Positions 1-9,484 of a stretch of 64,000 nt of DNA are shown here, one piece after another. The position numbers and the translations under genes are program-made. The notes beneath the pieces were generated by a model. The model was not told the origin of the DNA. It did not search any database and worked only from the letters and a program-made list of their open reading frames with translations. Origin of the DNA: Elymus sibiricus (lineage: Eukaryota; Streptophyta; Magnoliopsida; Poales; Poaceae); contig CM077676.1 of assembly GCA_039707655.1 (NCBI GenBank), positions 81,424,895-81,488,894 on the forward strand, in the 5' to 3' direction. Each line of letters begins with the position of its first letter. Positions within the stretch are counted from its first letter, which is position 1.

Positions 1-2
1 AG

Positions 3-1226
3 AGGCACGTCTTCATTGGCTTCACTCAAGGGGTGGAGTACTCTGGATCGTCGGCTTCCACAGAAGGCTCGGCGACTTACGATGATGGTGGCTATTCCTC
101 TGGTGGAGAGTCGCTTTATTCTCTTCATCAGGAGGGTCTTGGGGGCTTTCAGCAGAACTCGCCGTCGCAGGATTCTTTAGGCCCGCCCGCTCGCCCTGTT
201 GTCTACATGGCAGGGGCGGCTGACATGCCAGACCCGGCGGCAGATGCTGGAACATCTAATGCGATGCCAAGAGTCTCGCCAGCGCAGGCTCTGGTGGGGC
301 TGGCGACCACGTTGACGACATTGATGGCCACACAGGTTACAGCGGAGAATCAAGCAGAGCTCAATGCGGAAATCGCCAGGATCAAGGGTCAGATGGTGCA
401 GGCTCAGGCTAGCATTGATGCGGAGAACGTCCGTCTGGCGACTCGTGAACGAGAGATACAGGAAGAGACGACGCGTTTGCAACAGGAGAATTATCATCTG
501 GAGCAACGCCGGGCCGAGTCTGATGCGGTTCATCACCGACGACACCGGAGCCGCTATATCTCCGATATTGAAGGTCAGGCCCTGCAGTTCAGCACCCCAC
601 CAGGGGAACGCATTCGTGGTCCTGCAATAGGAACTCCCCAGAGGTCGCCAGACCCGGAAGCCCGCCCCTTGGCGGGTCGTGAAGAGCCGCCACGGGTTGA
701 GCCTAATTTACGCCGAGAGGCGCCGATGCTTACGGCGCAAGGGCATTTTACGAACCCTGTGGATAACCTTTTTGCGGCCACTACCGCGCTGGCACGACTT
801 CCAATCAATGGAAACACGCCCCTGGAGATTGAGGCTCGCAACGCAATCGAGAAGCTGAAAACCGCTGTGGTCCAGCAAGCAAATTATTCTTACAGCCGGG
901 AACGACTGCATTCCACACCTGCTCCTAACAGAAGCCGCCCTAGAAGCCGCCATGCTGAAAGTCCTGCAGTGTCTAGCACCCGCCATCATCGGGGTGCGCC
1001 TGGGGGCTTGCCATATTCACCAAATCCTATGGTCCCGGGGCACAGAGTACATGAGACTCACGCGGCACACACGGCGGCTCTCGCGGCAGATCAGACAGCG
1101 GCGCAGGAGGCGGCTCTCGCACCAGTCGTGAAAACGACAGGTGACGATGCTACTGGTAATCCAGAAGCCTTCACCATCTTACAACAGTCACCCCAACAGG
1201 AAGATCTATTGGAGTGCCTTGCTTGA
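3..1226 (+). CDS. gag: gag N-terminal frame (partial at 5' end)
   Basis: The frame is open from the left edge of the window to a TGA at 1224-1226, so its true start lies outside. The protein begins with a Ser/Gly/Tyr/acidic stretch. A highly charged Glu/Gln/Arg helical segment at about 345-530 looks like a coiled coil. Arg/Pro-rich, presumably disordered sequence follows to the end. This is the variable N-terminal part of Tat-type Gag; capsid-like homology starts only in the next frame. The frame overlaps the next one, which is open from 1160, and the overlap contains a 41-bp segment (1141-1181) also found at 6952-6992. That segment lies exactly where the reading frame changes, so this is probably a broken piece of one longer gag rather than a separate gene. 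Confidence 0.75.
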   Translation, partial: RHVFIGFTQGVEYSGSSASTEGSATYDDGGYSSGGESLYSLHQEGLGGFQQNSPSQDSLGPPARPVVYMAGAADMPDPAADAGTSNAMPRVSPAQALVGLATTLTTLMATQVTAENQAELNAEIARIKGQMVQAQASIDAENVRLATREREIQEETTRLQQENYHLEQRRAESDAVHHRRHRSRYISDIEGQALQFSTPPGERIRGPAIGTPQRSPDPEARPLAGREEPPRVEPNLRREAPMLTAQGHFTNPVDNLFAATTALARLPINGNTPLEIEARNAIEKLKTAVVQQANYSYSRERLHSTPAPNRSRPRSRHAESPAVSSTRHHRGAPGGLPYSPNPMVPGHRVHETHAAHTAALAADQTAAQEAALAPVVKTTGDDATGNPEAFTILQQSPQQEDLLECLA

Positions 1227-3136
1227 GCCCGGCTCTCCGCAGCGCGCCCCTGCCCCGAGATTTCAAAGGCCCGCGGAAGGTGTCCAGTTATACACCGGAC
1301 CAGAACCCGGCACAATGGATAGAAAGTTATGAGTTGGCCATGGATATGCAGGGAGTCAGCGATGAGGCTTGTGCAAGATACTTCACCATGATGTTGGAAG
1401 GAGCAGCGCGGACATGGCTGAAGAATTTGCCCCCGAATTCCATCAACACATGGGTCGAGTTAAGGGAACGTTTTATCAAAAACTTCCAAGGTACCTGCAA
1501 GCGTCCAAAGACTATCATTGATCTTCAGCATTGTGTTCAGCGGCAGGGAGAGTCGGCTCACCATTGGGTCGGCCGAGTTGCGGAGATTATTCATTCTTCA
1601 GACAACATCTCTGCCCCTCAGGCAGTTTTGGTGCTGGAGAAGGCCTGCCACTATGAGCCTCTCACGCAGAAGTTAGGGTGGCTCAAACGGAGTGTCAAAG
1701 ATATGGGGGAGCTCATGAATGCTCTCACCAAGTATGCCGAGTCTGATCCTACAAAGGACCCAGGAGTTGATGAGCCAGAGGTTCCTGATCCGAAGGGTAA
1801 AAAGCCTGTTGGTGGCAAAAGTCAGCAGCAGAACAATGATAAGAAGCGTAAGGGCCCAGAAGCCGGGTCAGAGCTGGTTGCTAATACAAATGCAGGTACA
1901 AAATTTCAGAAGGGTGGTCCTGATAACAGAGCTTTTAAGCCACAAAATTTTGAGGAGTTCCTGAAGGGGCCATGCCCAAAACACGGCACTAAAGAGCGTC
2001 CAGCCAAGCATACCTGGGAACAGTGCCATATAATGGATGCTTTTGCTCGGCGTTTCCAGAACCCTCCAGGTGGTGGGGGTGGAGGATACGGACTGGGTTC
2101 CGGGCCCGGGTTCGGACCACCTGGTGGAGGCTCGCCTGGCGGTTTTCAGCAACAGTCACACCACCCGGGCGGGTCTGGTGGCGGCTTCCAGGGGAATAGC
2201 AGCGGTCAGCAGTTTCAAGGGAATCAATACAACAATGGCCAGCATTTTCAGCAGATCCTGCAGAACAACAATCAGCAACAAGAGAATAATCAGACCGGGT
2301 TTCAGAGCAATCCTAAGCAGTTAAGTAGTGGACAGTATCATGTGTTCACTACATGTGCAGATAAAACGGATCGCAAGGTCAGGAGACGTTCTGTTAATGC
2401 GGTAGAGCCGGCAGTTCCAGAATACCTAAAGTGGTCAGAGATGCCGATTACTTGGAGCAGGGAGGATCACCCGCCCAGAATTGATAATCCGGGTCACCTG
2501 GCGCTTGTGGTAGCACCCCAAGTGGGAGGCTATGCTCTCACCAAGGTTCTGATGGATGGCGGAAGTAGTATCAATATTTTGTATTATGACACTTTCCGGC
2601 GTATGGGGTTGACGGAGAAAAACCTTACACCATCCAGCACAGTTTTTCATGGAATTATACCTGGCAAGTCAGCATACCCTGTTGGAAGGATCAAGTTGAA
2701 TGTGGCTTTTGGGACGTCAGAGGATAATTCCAGATGCGAGTCATTGTCATTTGAGGTGGTCAGGATCAAGAGTCCCTATCATGCTCTCTTTGGGCGGCCT
2801 GCTTATGCCAAGTTCATGGCTAGGCCTTGTTATATTTATCTCAAGCTCAAGTTGCCGGGTCCCAAGGGTCCAATCACAATTCATGGAAACCGGAAAGTCG
2901 CTATAGAATGTGAAGAAGGGGATGCCGCGTATGCCGAGGCGGCTTGTGCCACGGAGGAGCTCAAGATCTACGCCAGCAATGTAGACCCGGCGGATATGAC
3001 GCCTCTCAAGAAGCCCTCTATAGAGGGAGAGCCGGCTCTCAAATTTCAGGCTCACAGAGATACTAAAGAAGTGGTGTTTACCCCTGGCGACTCTTCTGCT
3101 AAGTTCACTATCGGGTCTGATATGGATCCCAAATAG
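1214..3136 (+). CDS. gag-pro: gag core plus aspartic protease of Ty3/gypsy element
   Basis: The frame is open from 1160; the first codon with Gag-like sequence is near 1214, and no ATG clearly defines a start. Residues about 20-180 resemble the plant retrotransposon gag family, with the typical AARTWLKNLPPNSI-like core and a WVELRERFIKNF segment. A compact Cys/His motif (CPKHG ... KHTWEQC, near residues 255-275) resembles a zinc knuckle. A Gly-rich and then Gln/Asn-rich low-complexity stretch follows (about residues 289-372). The retropepsin-like domain has its catalytic motif at D448-G-G-S-S, a form common in Tat/Athila-type proteases. The frame stops at TAG 3134-3136, and the same frame continues as reverse transcriptase, so this was probably one Gag-Pol polyprotein frame. 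Confidence 0.85.
   Translation: MPCLSPALRSAPLPRDFKGPRKVSSYTPDQNPAQWIESYELAMDMQGVSDEACARYFTMMLEGAARTWLKNLPPNSINTWVELRERFIKNFQGTCKRPKTIIDLQHCVQRQGESAHHWVGRVAEIIHSSDNISAPQAVLVLEKACHYEPLTQKLGWLKRSVKDMGELMNALTKYAESDPTKDPGVDEPEVPDPKGKKPVGGKSQQQNNDKKRKGPEAGSELVANTNAGTKFQKGGPDNRAFKPQNFEEFLKGPCPKHGTKERPAKHTWEQCHIMDAFARRFQNPPGGGGGGYGLGSGPGFGPPGGGSPGGFQQQSHHPGGSGGGFQGNSSGQQFQGNQYNNGQHFQQILQNNNQQQENNQTGFQSNPKQLSSGQYHVFTTCADKTDRKVRRRSVNAVEPAVPEYLKWSEMPITWSREDHPPRIDNPGHLALVVAPQVGGYALTKVLMDGGSSINILYYDTFRRMGLTEKNLTPSSTVFHGIIPGKSAYPVGRIKLNVAFGTSEDNSRCESLSFEVVRIKSPYHALFGRPAYAKFMARPCYIYLKLKLPGPKGPITIHGNRKVAIECEEGDAAYAEAACATEELKIYASNVDPADMTPLKKPSIEGEPALKFQAHRDTKEVVFTPGDSSAKFTIGSDMDPK
3134..3136 (+). other. in-frame TAG between protease and reverse transcriptase
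   Basis: Protease (1214-3133) and polymerase (3137-6340) lie in the same frame, separated by this single TAG. The sequence on both sides reads as continuous pol linker. A single C-to-T change from CAG would explain it. Programmed readthrough cannot be excluded from one copy. Confidence 0.7.
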
Positions 3137-3199
3137 GAAAGCGCGCTCGTCGAGTTTATCCATGAGAATCGGGACATCTTTGCATGGAAACCTTCTGAC

Positions 3200-6100
3200 A
3201 TGCCGGGTGTACCGAGAAAACTCGCCGAGCACCGCCTTAATGTGGATCCTAAGTTCAAGCCTGTCAAACAGTATCTTCGTCGTTTCAATGAGGAGAGACG
3301 CAAGGCTATTGGGGAAGAGTTAGCCCGGCTTCTGGCAGCCGGGTTTATCATAGAGGTTTTACACCCGGAGTGGTTGGCTAACCCGGTGTTGGTTCTGAAG
3401 AAAAATGGAACTTGGCGTATGTGTATTGATTATACGGATCTTAACAAAGCTTGTCCAGCTGATCCATTTGCTCTCCCTCGCATTGACCAAATTATTGATG
3501 CTACAGCGGGGTGTCAGAGGTTATGTTTCCTGGATGCATACTCTGGTTATCATCAGATCAAGATGGCAGTGGAGGACCAAGAGAAGACGGCCTTCATTAC
3601 CCCTTTTGGCGCCTTCTGCTATGTTTCTATGCCTTTTGGGCTCAAGAGTGCCCAGGCGACTTACCAGCGTTGTGTGCAAAATTGCTTCCACGGGCAGATT
3701 GGTCGCAACGTGCATGCTTATGTGGATGATATTGTGGTCAAGTCAGCTAAGAAAGCAGCTTTACTGGAGGATCTCAAGGAAACCTTTGACAATCTCAGGA
3801 TTTATCAGATGAAGCTTAACCCAGATAAATGCGTTTTTGGTGTTCCTGCAGGAAAGCTCCTGGGTTTCATGGTTTCTGAGCGTGGAATTGAAGCTAACCC
3901 GGAGAAAATCAAGGCCATCACCTCTCTGGCCGAGCCTAAGTGTATCAATGATGTCCAGCGCTTGGCGGGTCGCGTGGTGGCTCTGAGTCGTTTCATAAGC
4001 CGCTTGGGGGAGAAAGCTATTCCTCTGTATCAGCTGTTGAAGAAAGCAGATGAGTTCAAATGGACGAAAGCCGCCGCGGAAGCTTTTGAGGCTTTAAAGA
4101 AGCAGCTGGCAGAGCCGCCCATACTGGCAGCTCCTGTCACCAAGGAATCAATGCTCCTGTATATTGCAGCAAATAACAAAGCTGTTAGTGTTGCAATGGT
4201 GGTGGAAAGAAAGGAGGCAAACCGGGAGTATCCTGTCCAGAGGCCGGTCTACTATGTTAGTGAGGTCCTGACTTTGTCCAAGCAGCGTTACCCACACTGG
4301 CAGAAGCTGGTTTTTGGAGTATTCATGGCAAGCCGGAAGCTGAGGCATTATTTTCTAGAGCATCCTATCACAGTGGTCTCTTCAGCTCCTTTGGGGGATA
4401 TAATTCATAACAGAGAGGCTACAGGTAGGATTGCAAAGTGGGCCATTGAACTTGGACCCCATGATATCAGATATGTACCTCGAACAGCTATAAAGTCTCA
4501 GGCTTTAGTGGACTTCATCAATGACTGGACAGAGCTTCAAGCCCCGGAGGAAAAGCCAGATAATACATATTGGACCATACATTTTGATGGGTCTAGGCAG
4601 CTGGAAGGCTCGGGGGCTGGAGTTATAATATCTTCCCCTCGAGGTGACAAGTTTTGCTATGTTTTACGGCTTATGTTTCCTTGCACTAACAACGCTGCGG
4701 AGTATGAGGCCCTTCTCCATGGGCTTCGGATTGCAAAGGAGATGAATCTCAGCCGGGTTAGGTGCCTGGGCGACTCTGATCTGGTGGCACAGCAAGTTTC
4801 AGGGACTTGGGATTCTAAAGACCCGCTCATGGCGGCTTACAGACAAGCTGTTACTAATGTGGCTGGTTGCTTCAAAGGTTATCAGGTGGATCACATTGAT
4901 CGGCGGCAGAACGAGGCGGCTGATGCCTTGTCACGACTTGGATCACAGCGAAAGCCGGTGCCTCCGAATTTTTTCCTGGATGTGCTCCATAACCCGTCAG
5001 TTAAGTTGCCAACGGAGGAGGACCTTGCTGTCCCAGACCCGGAGGCCCAGCTGGTGGCGGCTCTCCATGAGATCCCGGATTGGACTGTCCCATACTTGGA
5101 TTATCTGACTCGAGGCGTCCTGCCGGCTGATGAAATCGAAGCCCGTCTGATCGTGAGAAGGTCTAAATCTATGACCATTGTCAATGGCGAGTTACACCAC
5201 AGAAGTGCCACAGGCGTCTTTCAGCGCTGTGTATCACCTGATGAAGGCCGGAATATTCTCAATGAGATACACTCTGGTGACTGTAGTCATCATGCCGGCT
5301 CTAAGTCATTGGTGGCGAAGGCTTTCCGCCACGGTTTCTTTTGGCTCACAGCTCATGCTGATGCGAAGAATATAGTTAGGAAGTGTGACGGCTGTCAGAG
5401 GTTTGCCCGCCAATCTCATGTGCCGGCTCAGGAACTTCGGATGATCCCTGTCACATGGCCCTTTGCGGTCTGGGGGCTAGATATGGTGGGGCCTTTCAAA
5501 GCTTCTAGTGACAAAAAGACTCATCTCTTGGTGGCGGTTGACAAGTTTACCAAGTGGGTGGAGGCAGAGCCCATCAGTAATTTGGATGCAGAGACGGCTG
5601 TTAAGTTTGTCAAAAAGTTAATCTTCCGTTTCAGATACCCGCACAGCATCATTACTGACAACGGCACGAACCTTTCAAAAGGCGCCATGAAGCAGTTTTG
5701 TGATCAGGAGCATATCAGACTTGATGTGGCGGCTGTTGCGCACCCGCAATCTAATGGGCAAGCTGAACGCGCCAATCAGGAGATCCTTCGTGGTATAAAA
5801 CCCCGGCTTATGGTTCCTCTTCAGCGCACACCCGGCTGTTGGGTAGAAGAACTTCCCTCCGTCTTATGGAGCATACGAACAACTCCCAACAGATCGACGG
5901 GTTTCACGCCTTTCTTCATGGTTTATGGAGCAGAGGCCGTCTTACCGAGCGACATCCGCCACGACTCGCCCCGGGTCTTAGCATATGTTGAAGAGGACAA
6001 TGAGTTGGCTCGTCAAGACTCTCTGGATGCCTTGGAAGAGGAGCGGGACTTGGCAGCCGCCCGATCTGCTATCTACCAGCAGGACCCGCGTCGCTATCAT

Positions 6101-6340
6101 AGCCGTAGGATCAGAAGCCGGACTTTCCAGGAAGGGGACTTGGTGCTTCGTTTAATTCAAGACCAGTCAGGCATGCATAAGCTTTCGCCTCCCTGGGAAG
6201 GGCCCTTCGTTGTCAGCAAAAATCTTTATAACGGGTCTTATTATCTGATTGATCTTCGGCCTGGAAAGGAGTCTCGAACATCTGAAGAAGAGACCAGCAG
6301 GCCCTGGAACATAGCTCATCTAAGACCCTACTACACCTAG
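3200..6340 (+). CDS. pol: pol: reverse transcriptase, RNase H and integrase
   Basis: The first ATG of the open stretch is at 3200, but the frame is open from 3137 and was probably translated as part of a longer polyprotein. The order is reverse transcriptase (about residues 55-215, catalytic Y-V-D-D at 174-177), then RNase H with its four acidic residues visible (D463, E501, D525, D575). Integrase follows: an HHCC-type zinc domain (His near 691-698, C729, C732), then a core with D761, D820 and E856, exactly 35 residues between the last two (D,D35E). Near the C-terminus a WEGPF segment matches the GPY/F module. The frame has no internal stop over 1046 codons, so this part is well preserved although the rest of the element is damaged. 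The product would copy element RNA into DNA and insert it. Confidence 0.95.
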   Translation: MPGVPRKLAEHRLNVDPKFKPVKQYLRRFNEERRKAIGEELARLLAAGFIIEVLHPEWLANPVLVLKKNGTWRMCIDYTDLNKACPADPFALPRIDQIIDATAGCQRLCFLDAYSGYHQIKMAVEDQEKTAFITPFGAFCYVSMPFGLKSAQATYQRCVQNCFHGQIGRNVHAYVDDIVVKSAKKAALLEDLKETFDNLRIYQMKLNPDKCVFGVPAGKLLGFMVSERGIEANPEKIKAITSLAEPKCINDVQRLAGRVVALSRFISRLGEKAIPLYQLLKKADEFKWTKAAAEAFEALKKQLAEPPILAAPVTKESMLLYIAANNKAVSVAMVVERKEANREYPVQRPVYYVSEVLTLSKQRYPHWQKLVFGVFMASRKLRHYFLEHPITVVSSAPLGDIIHNREATGRIAKWAIELGPHDIRYVPRTAIKSQALVDFINDWTELQAPEEKPDNTYWTIHFDGSRQLEGSGAGVIISSPRGDKFCYVLRLMFPCTNNAAEYEALLHGLRIAKEMNLSRVRCLGDSDLVAQQVSGTWDSKDPLMAAYRQAVTNVAGCFKGYQVDHIDRRQNEAADALSRLGSQRKPVPPNFFLDVLHNPSVKLPTEEDLAVPDPEAQLVAALHEIPDWTVPYLDYLTRGVLPADEIEARLIVRRSKSMTIVNGELHHRSATGVFQRCVSPDEGRNILNEIHSGDCSHHAGSKSLVAKAFRHGFFWLTAHADAKNIVRKCDGCQRFARQSHVPAQELRMIPVTWPFAVWGLDMVGPFKASSDKKTHLLVAVDKFTKWVEAEPISNLDAETAVKFVKKLIFRFRYPHSIITDNGTNLSKGAMKQFCDQEHIRLDVAAVAHPQSNGQAERANQEILRGIKPRLMVPLQRTPGCWVEELPSVLWSIRTTPNRSTGFTPFFMVYGAEAVLPSDIRHDSPRVLAYVEEDNELARQDSLDALEEERDLAAARSAIYQQDPRRYHSRRIRSRTFQEGDLVLRLIQDQSGMHKLSPPWEGPFVVSKNLYNGSYYLIDLRPGKESRTSEEETSRPWNIAHLRPYYT

Positions 6341-6395
6341 AGTTCCGGCTCTGGGGATCATGTACATACCTCTCATGTATATATTATCAATAATG

Positions 6396-6401
6396 AATAA
6401 A
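6396..6401 (+). terminator. possible poly(A) signal after pol
   Basis: AATAAA occurs 56 bp after the pol stop in an AT-rich stretch. Full-length retrotransposon RNA should end in the 3' LTR, so this may be coincidental or may terminate a shorter pol RNA. Confidence 0.25.
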
Positions 6402-6479
6402 AGCTGGAGGCTCTGAAACTCGGGGTATCTGTCGTTTTCCATCCATCATATCGAGGACCCTGCACTTAGTCGAATAAAA

Positions 6480-7010
6480 AAGACTCATATGGGTTGTGCT
6501 TACTGGTAATTCAGAAGCCTTCACCATCTTGGGACCTTCCACCCTATGGGCCGAACTTACTGGTAGTCCAGAAGTCGCCACCATATTGGGTTAAAATCCT
6601 AATAAACGGGTCGTGTTACTGGTAATCCAGAACCTTCATCCGTGTACAGGCACCCAATAAGCGGGTCGCGTTACTGGTAATCCAGAACCTTCATCCGTGT
6701 ACGGGCTTAAAAGACTCAGATGGGATGATGCTTACTGGTAATCCAGAAGCCTTCACCATCCTGGGACCTTCAACCCTTATGAGGCTGAACTTACTGGTAA
6801 TCCAGAAGTCGCCATATTGGGTTAAAGTCCTAATAAGCGGGTCGTGTTACTGGTAATCCAGAACCTTCATCCGTGTACAGGCACCTAATAAACGGGTCGC
6901 GTTACTGGTAATCCAGAACCTTCATCCGTGTACGGGGGAAAAAACTTAGATGTGACGATGCTACTGGTAATCCAGAAGCCTTCACCATCTTAAAATCAAT
7001 AACCTTATGG
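6480..7010 (+). repeat. nested tandem repeat in pol-to-LTR spacer (about 58-bp units, 231-bp higher-order unit)
   Basis: A core reading TACTGGTAATCCAGAA (with small changes) begins at 6501, 6558, 6617, 6672, 6733, 6792, 6848, 6903 and 6962. Spacing is 55-61 bp. Every fourth unit is most alike (6501/6733/6962; 6558/6792; 6617/6848; 6672/6903), giving a higher-order period of about 231 bp. The text between cores alternates among a 'GCCTTCACCATC' type, an 'AGTCGCCACCATATTGGG' type and two 'CCTTCATCCGTGTAC' types. Frequent stops make it non-coding. Repeat-rich spacers of this sort are typical of Tat/Ogre elements. A 41-bp part of the last unit reappears inside gag. Confidence 0.9.
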
Positions 7011-7610
7011 GCCGAACTTCATGGAAGTCGCCACCATACGGGAAGAAAAGAACTGGTTTGGTTGGGGTTATTGGTAATCCAAGAGCCGCCATCATACTGG
7101 GGGCTTTCGCATCCTTTCTTACGTCTTTACAAGTTTGACAAAACTTTCTTGAGATTTATTGCCTTTGCGAGTCTTACGATTTTTATGAACTGTTCTAAAA
7201 AGTTCGTATTTGGCCAAGAGCCGCCAGTTTATTGCGCTGTTTACAGCATGTTTATGCAAGTTTGCTGGTTATAAGCCGCCATGACTAATTAGTTTTTGGT
7301 TAAATACTTGTTTCAAATGATGCATACCTCTTATCAAAGTATTATGATTATCTTGATATTTGGCTAAGAGCCGCCAGCGTCCACGAAGGATTCAATTTCT
7401 TTCAGAAGCAGCCAGAGTAATTTTTTATAAGGAAGCTTCATGCCAAGGTATTAGGCTTGCTTCCCAAGGAAGCCAGTGTGCATTTAAAAGCAAGAGGCCA
7501 AGATCTTTCTAAAGTCTATTACAAAAGGCCACTAGAGGGAATTTCAGAATCATGGTTCAGATCATATATTACAAGAGGTTCGGTAGCTGGCGACTTTCGA
7601 GGTTCCAGCT
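7011..7610. other. AT-rich spacer between repeat and antisense gene
   Basis: I see no gene here. A short motif of the form GGC(C/T)AAGAGCCGCCAG, or close variants, recurs near 7070, 7213, 7270 and 7363. It may be the remains of further decayed repeat units. The left part could serve as 3' UTR and poly(A) region for the antisense gene that ends at 7611. Confidence 0.5.
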
Positions 7611-8239
7611 TTACTCCTGGGTCTTGTCGCCTCCGGCTCGGTCCGCGTCTGCTGAAGGATTTATCTGGTCATGATCAGCATCCCAGTCAACGTCGGCAAA
7701 AGCCTCGAAGATCTCTTCAGCATCTATAAGGTTTGAAGAGTCAATAGCAGGAGCGAATTCGTCCTTACGGCCTTTAGGAGATAATGTGAGAGGCGGCAGA
7801 GGGTCGAGTTTTTCCTTCTTTCCATCTTCGCCATAAGACGGTTGAACTCTTGCAAGCTTCATTTCTTTCACCAACAGACTTGCGGGGATGAAAGTTTCTT
7901 TCCTCAGAGCGTTGTAAGTCGCCTGATCGATCTTTTTCCCTTTATAAGTTTCGGGAAAGCCGCCAACAAGAGTCTGCAGCTCCAAGTCCTCATAATGAGC
8001 TTTTGCGCGGGCCATAGTGTGCATCGTGGCGATACGGGCGCTGGATTCCTTCACAAACTTCAGTTGAGCAGGAAGAGTTGACAAGGCCTCCAGAACTCCC
8101 TTTATGGCGGAAGGTTTTTCCTTCCCATAAAAAGCAGCATGGATTGCGCGACGGCTTCAAGTATAAAGTTGCTCGAGGAAAGAATAAGCTGCTTTGAGCT
8201 GTGTGGCTGGATCCTTTTCCAGCTTATTGCTTCTGGGAC
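7611..8239 (-). CDS. antisense gene, coding block 6: C-terminal domain
   Basis: It starts after a TTTGCAG acceptor, in phase with block 5, and runs to a stop at 7611-7613. A TGA at 8157-8159 interrupts it; the frame is otherwise open on both sides and reads as one domain, so a CGA-to-TGA change is likely. Visible features are a helical, conserved-looking centre (KFVKESSARIATMHTMA, then VGGFPETYKGKKIDQATYN) and a very acidic tail (DAEEIFEAFADVDWDADHD). Confidence 0.65.
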
Positions 8240-8315
8240 CTGCAAAGAAAACGTCAGAATTTAAAAATTATTTAGGAGACTTGTGTAAAAGGCTTCAGGA
8301 AATCTGGCGGCTTAC

Positions 8316-8592
8316 CGAAGATTGCATGGCTCATTTGACGGATGTGAAGTTTAAGGCCGCTGAGCTCTGCAGAGATAGGCAGAAGGCGTTTTTCAGCTTC
8401 TTCGGCACGTTGAACAAGAAGCTGTTTCTCTTTCGCATGTTTAGAGGTCAGGGTGACCAACTTGGCGGCTGCCTCAGACGCAGCCTTTTCTAAGGATGTA
8501 ACCCGCTCTTCTGCGGCGGCTCTCATTTCCTGTTCAGATTTCAGTTTCCTCTGAGAGTCGGCCAGCTGGGTCTCTAATGAAGACAATTGAGC
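8316..8592 (-). CDS. antisense gene, coding block 5: coiled coil
   Basis: A strong acceptor (TTTCTTTCAG) precedes about 92 codons dominated by Leu, Glu, Lys, Ala and Gln with heptad-like spacing (SSLETQLADSQRKL and onward). This predicts a coiled coil and probably oligomerisation. The block ends at the phase-1 donor TTCG|GTAAGC, which joins to block 6. Confidence 0.65.
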
Positions 8593-8950
8593 CTGAAAGA
8601 AAAAGGAAGGATCAAAATTACTTATGCAGATAAAGTTCCATACCGATTACAAGTAATCCACATGGCACTTGGGGGCTAATGCAAACCCGAAGTTTTTACA
8701 AAGAAATTTTTTCTGAAACCCATGAGGTTCTTTTAACTACATGTGGTTCTTTGCTCTATTTAAAACGCATGTGGTTCTTTGCTTTAAGACCTGGCTGTTT
8801 CAATAAGACAGCCGGTTCTTGGGGACTACATGTGTACATTTATGCATTTTTAAAATATAAATTGGTAAACCTCCATAAAACTATGAAATCAGTAATATGC
8901 AGGTTTGGGCGACTAATAAGGATTATGAATAAAAATGATGTTTATCTCAC

Positions 8951-9401
8951 CTTTGGTTTATTAGCCAAGGTTTTGGCGATCTCCTGACTCTCAAATAATC
9001 GAGTCTGAAGAGCTTCATGAAGGCCATCTAAATCAGCATTATCTAAGGAGGAGAGGTTTAACTTGTCTTTCCCTTGAGAAGACATGGCTTCAAGGGAAGA
9101 TTTTCCCAAAGCCGCCGGCGAGTCTACGGCGGTGGCAATAGCAGCAGCAACAGTACCCTCCTCAATATTGTGCGAGGGCGGAATAACAGCGGCTTCTGAA
9201 AGTCGCACTTCCTGAATCGGTGAAGATATCGTTGCATCCGGCTGTTGGTCGATGTTATCAGCCGGTGCTTCCATCTCTGGCTCTAAAGATACCTGAGTTT
9301 CTGGAGGGTCATTGGTTATTTCTTCAGAGTCCTTGGCTGGGTCTCCGGAGCCCGCCGGAGGTGAAGAGGAAGTTGAGGGCTTCAGTCTCTTGGAGGTAAC
9401 T
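8951..9401 (-). CDS. antisense gene, coding block 4: Pro/Ser/acidic linker
   Basis: The acceptor follows an AT-rich tract ending in ATGCAG. The frame from block 3 continues without a stop for 150 codons, rich in Pro, Ser, Glu and Ala, presumably disordered. It ends at the phase-0 donor AAG|GTGAGA. Confidence 0.6.
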
Positions 9402-9484
9402 CTGCATATTTATTGAGATTTTAAATAAACTGATAGCTTTGAGATCACACAAGGGTGTGATAATAAGAGCGATCATAATCTTAC

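Noticed and set aside
7457..8987. Plus-strand frames opposite the antisense gene
   Set aside because: They are short, carry no recognisable domain, and lie on the strand opposite well-supported spliced coding blocks.
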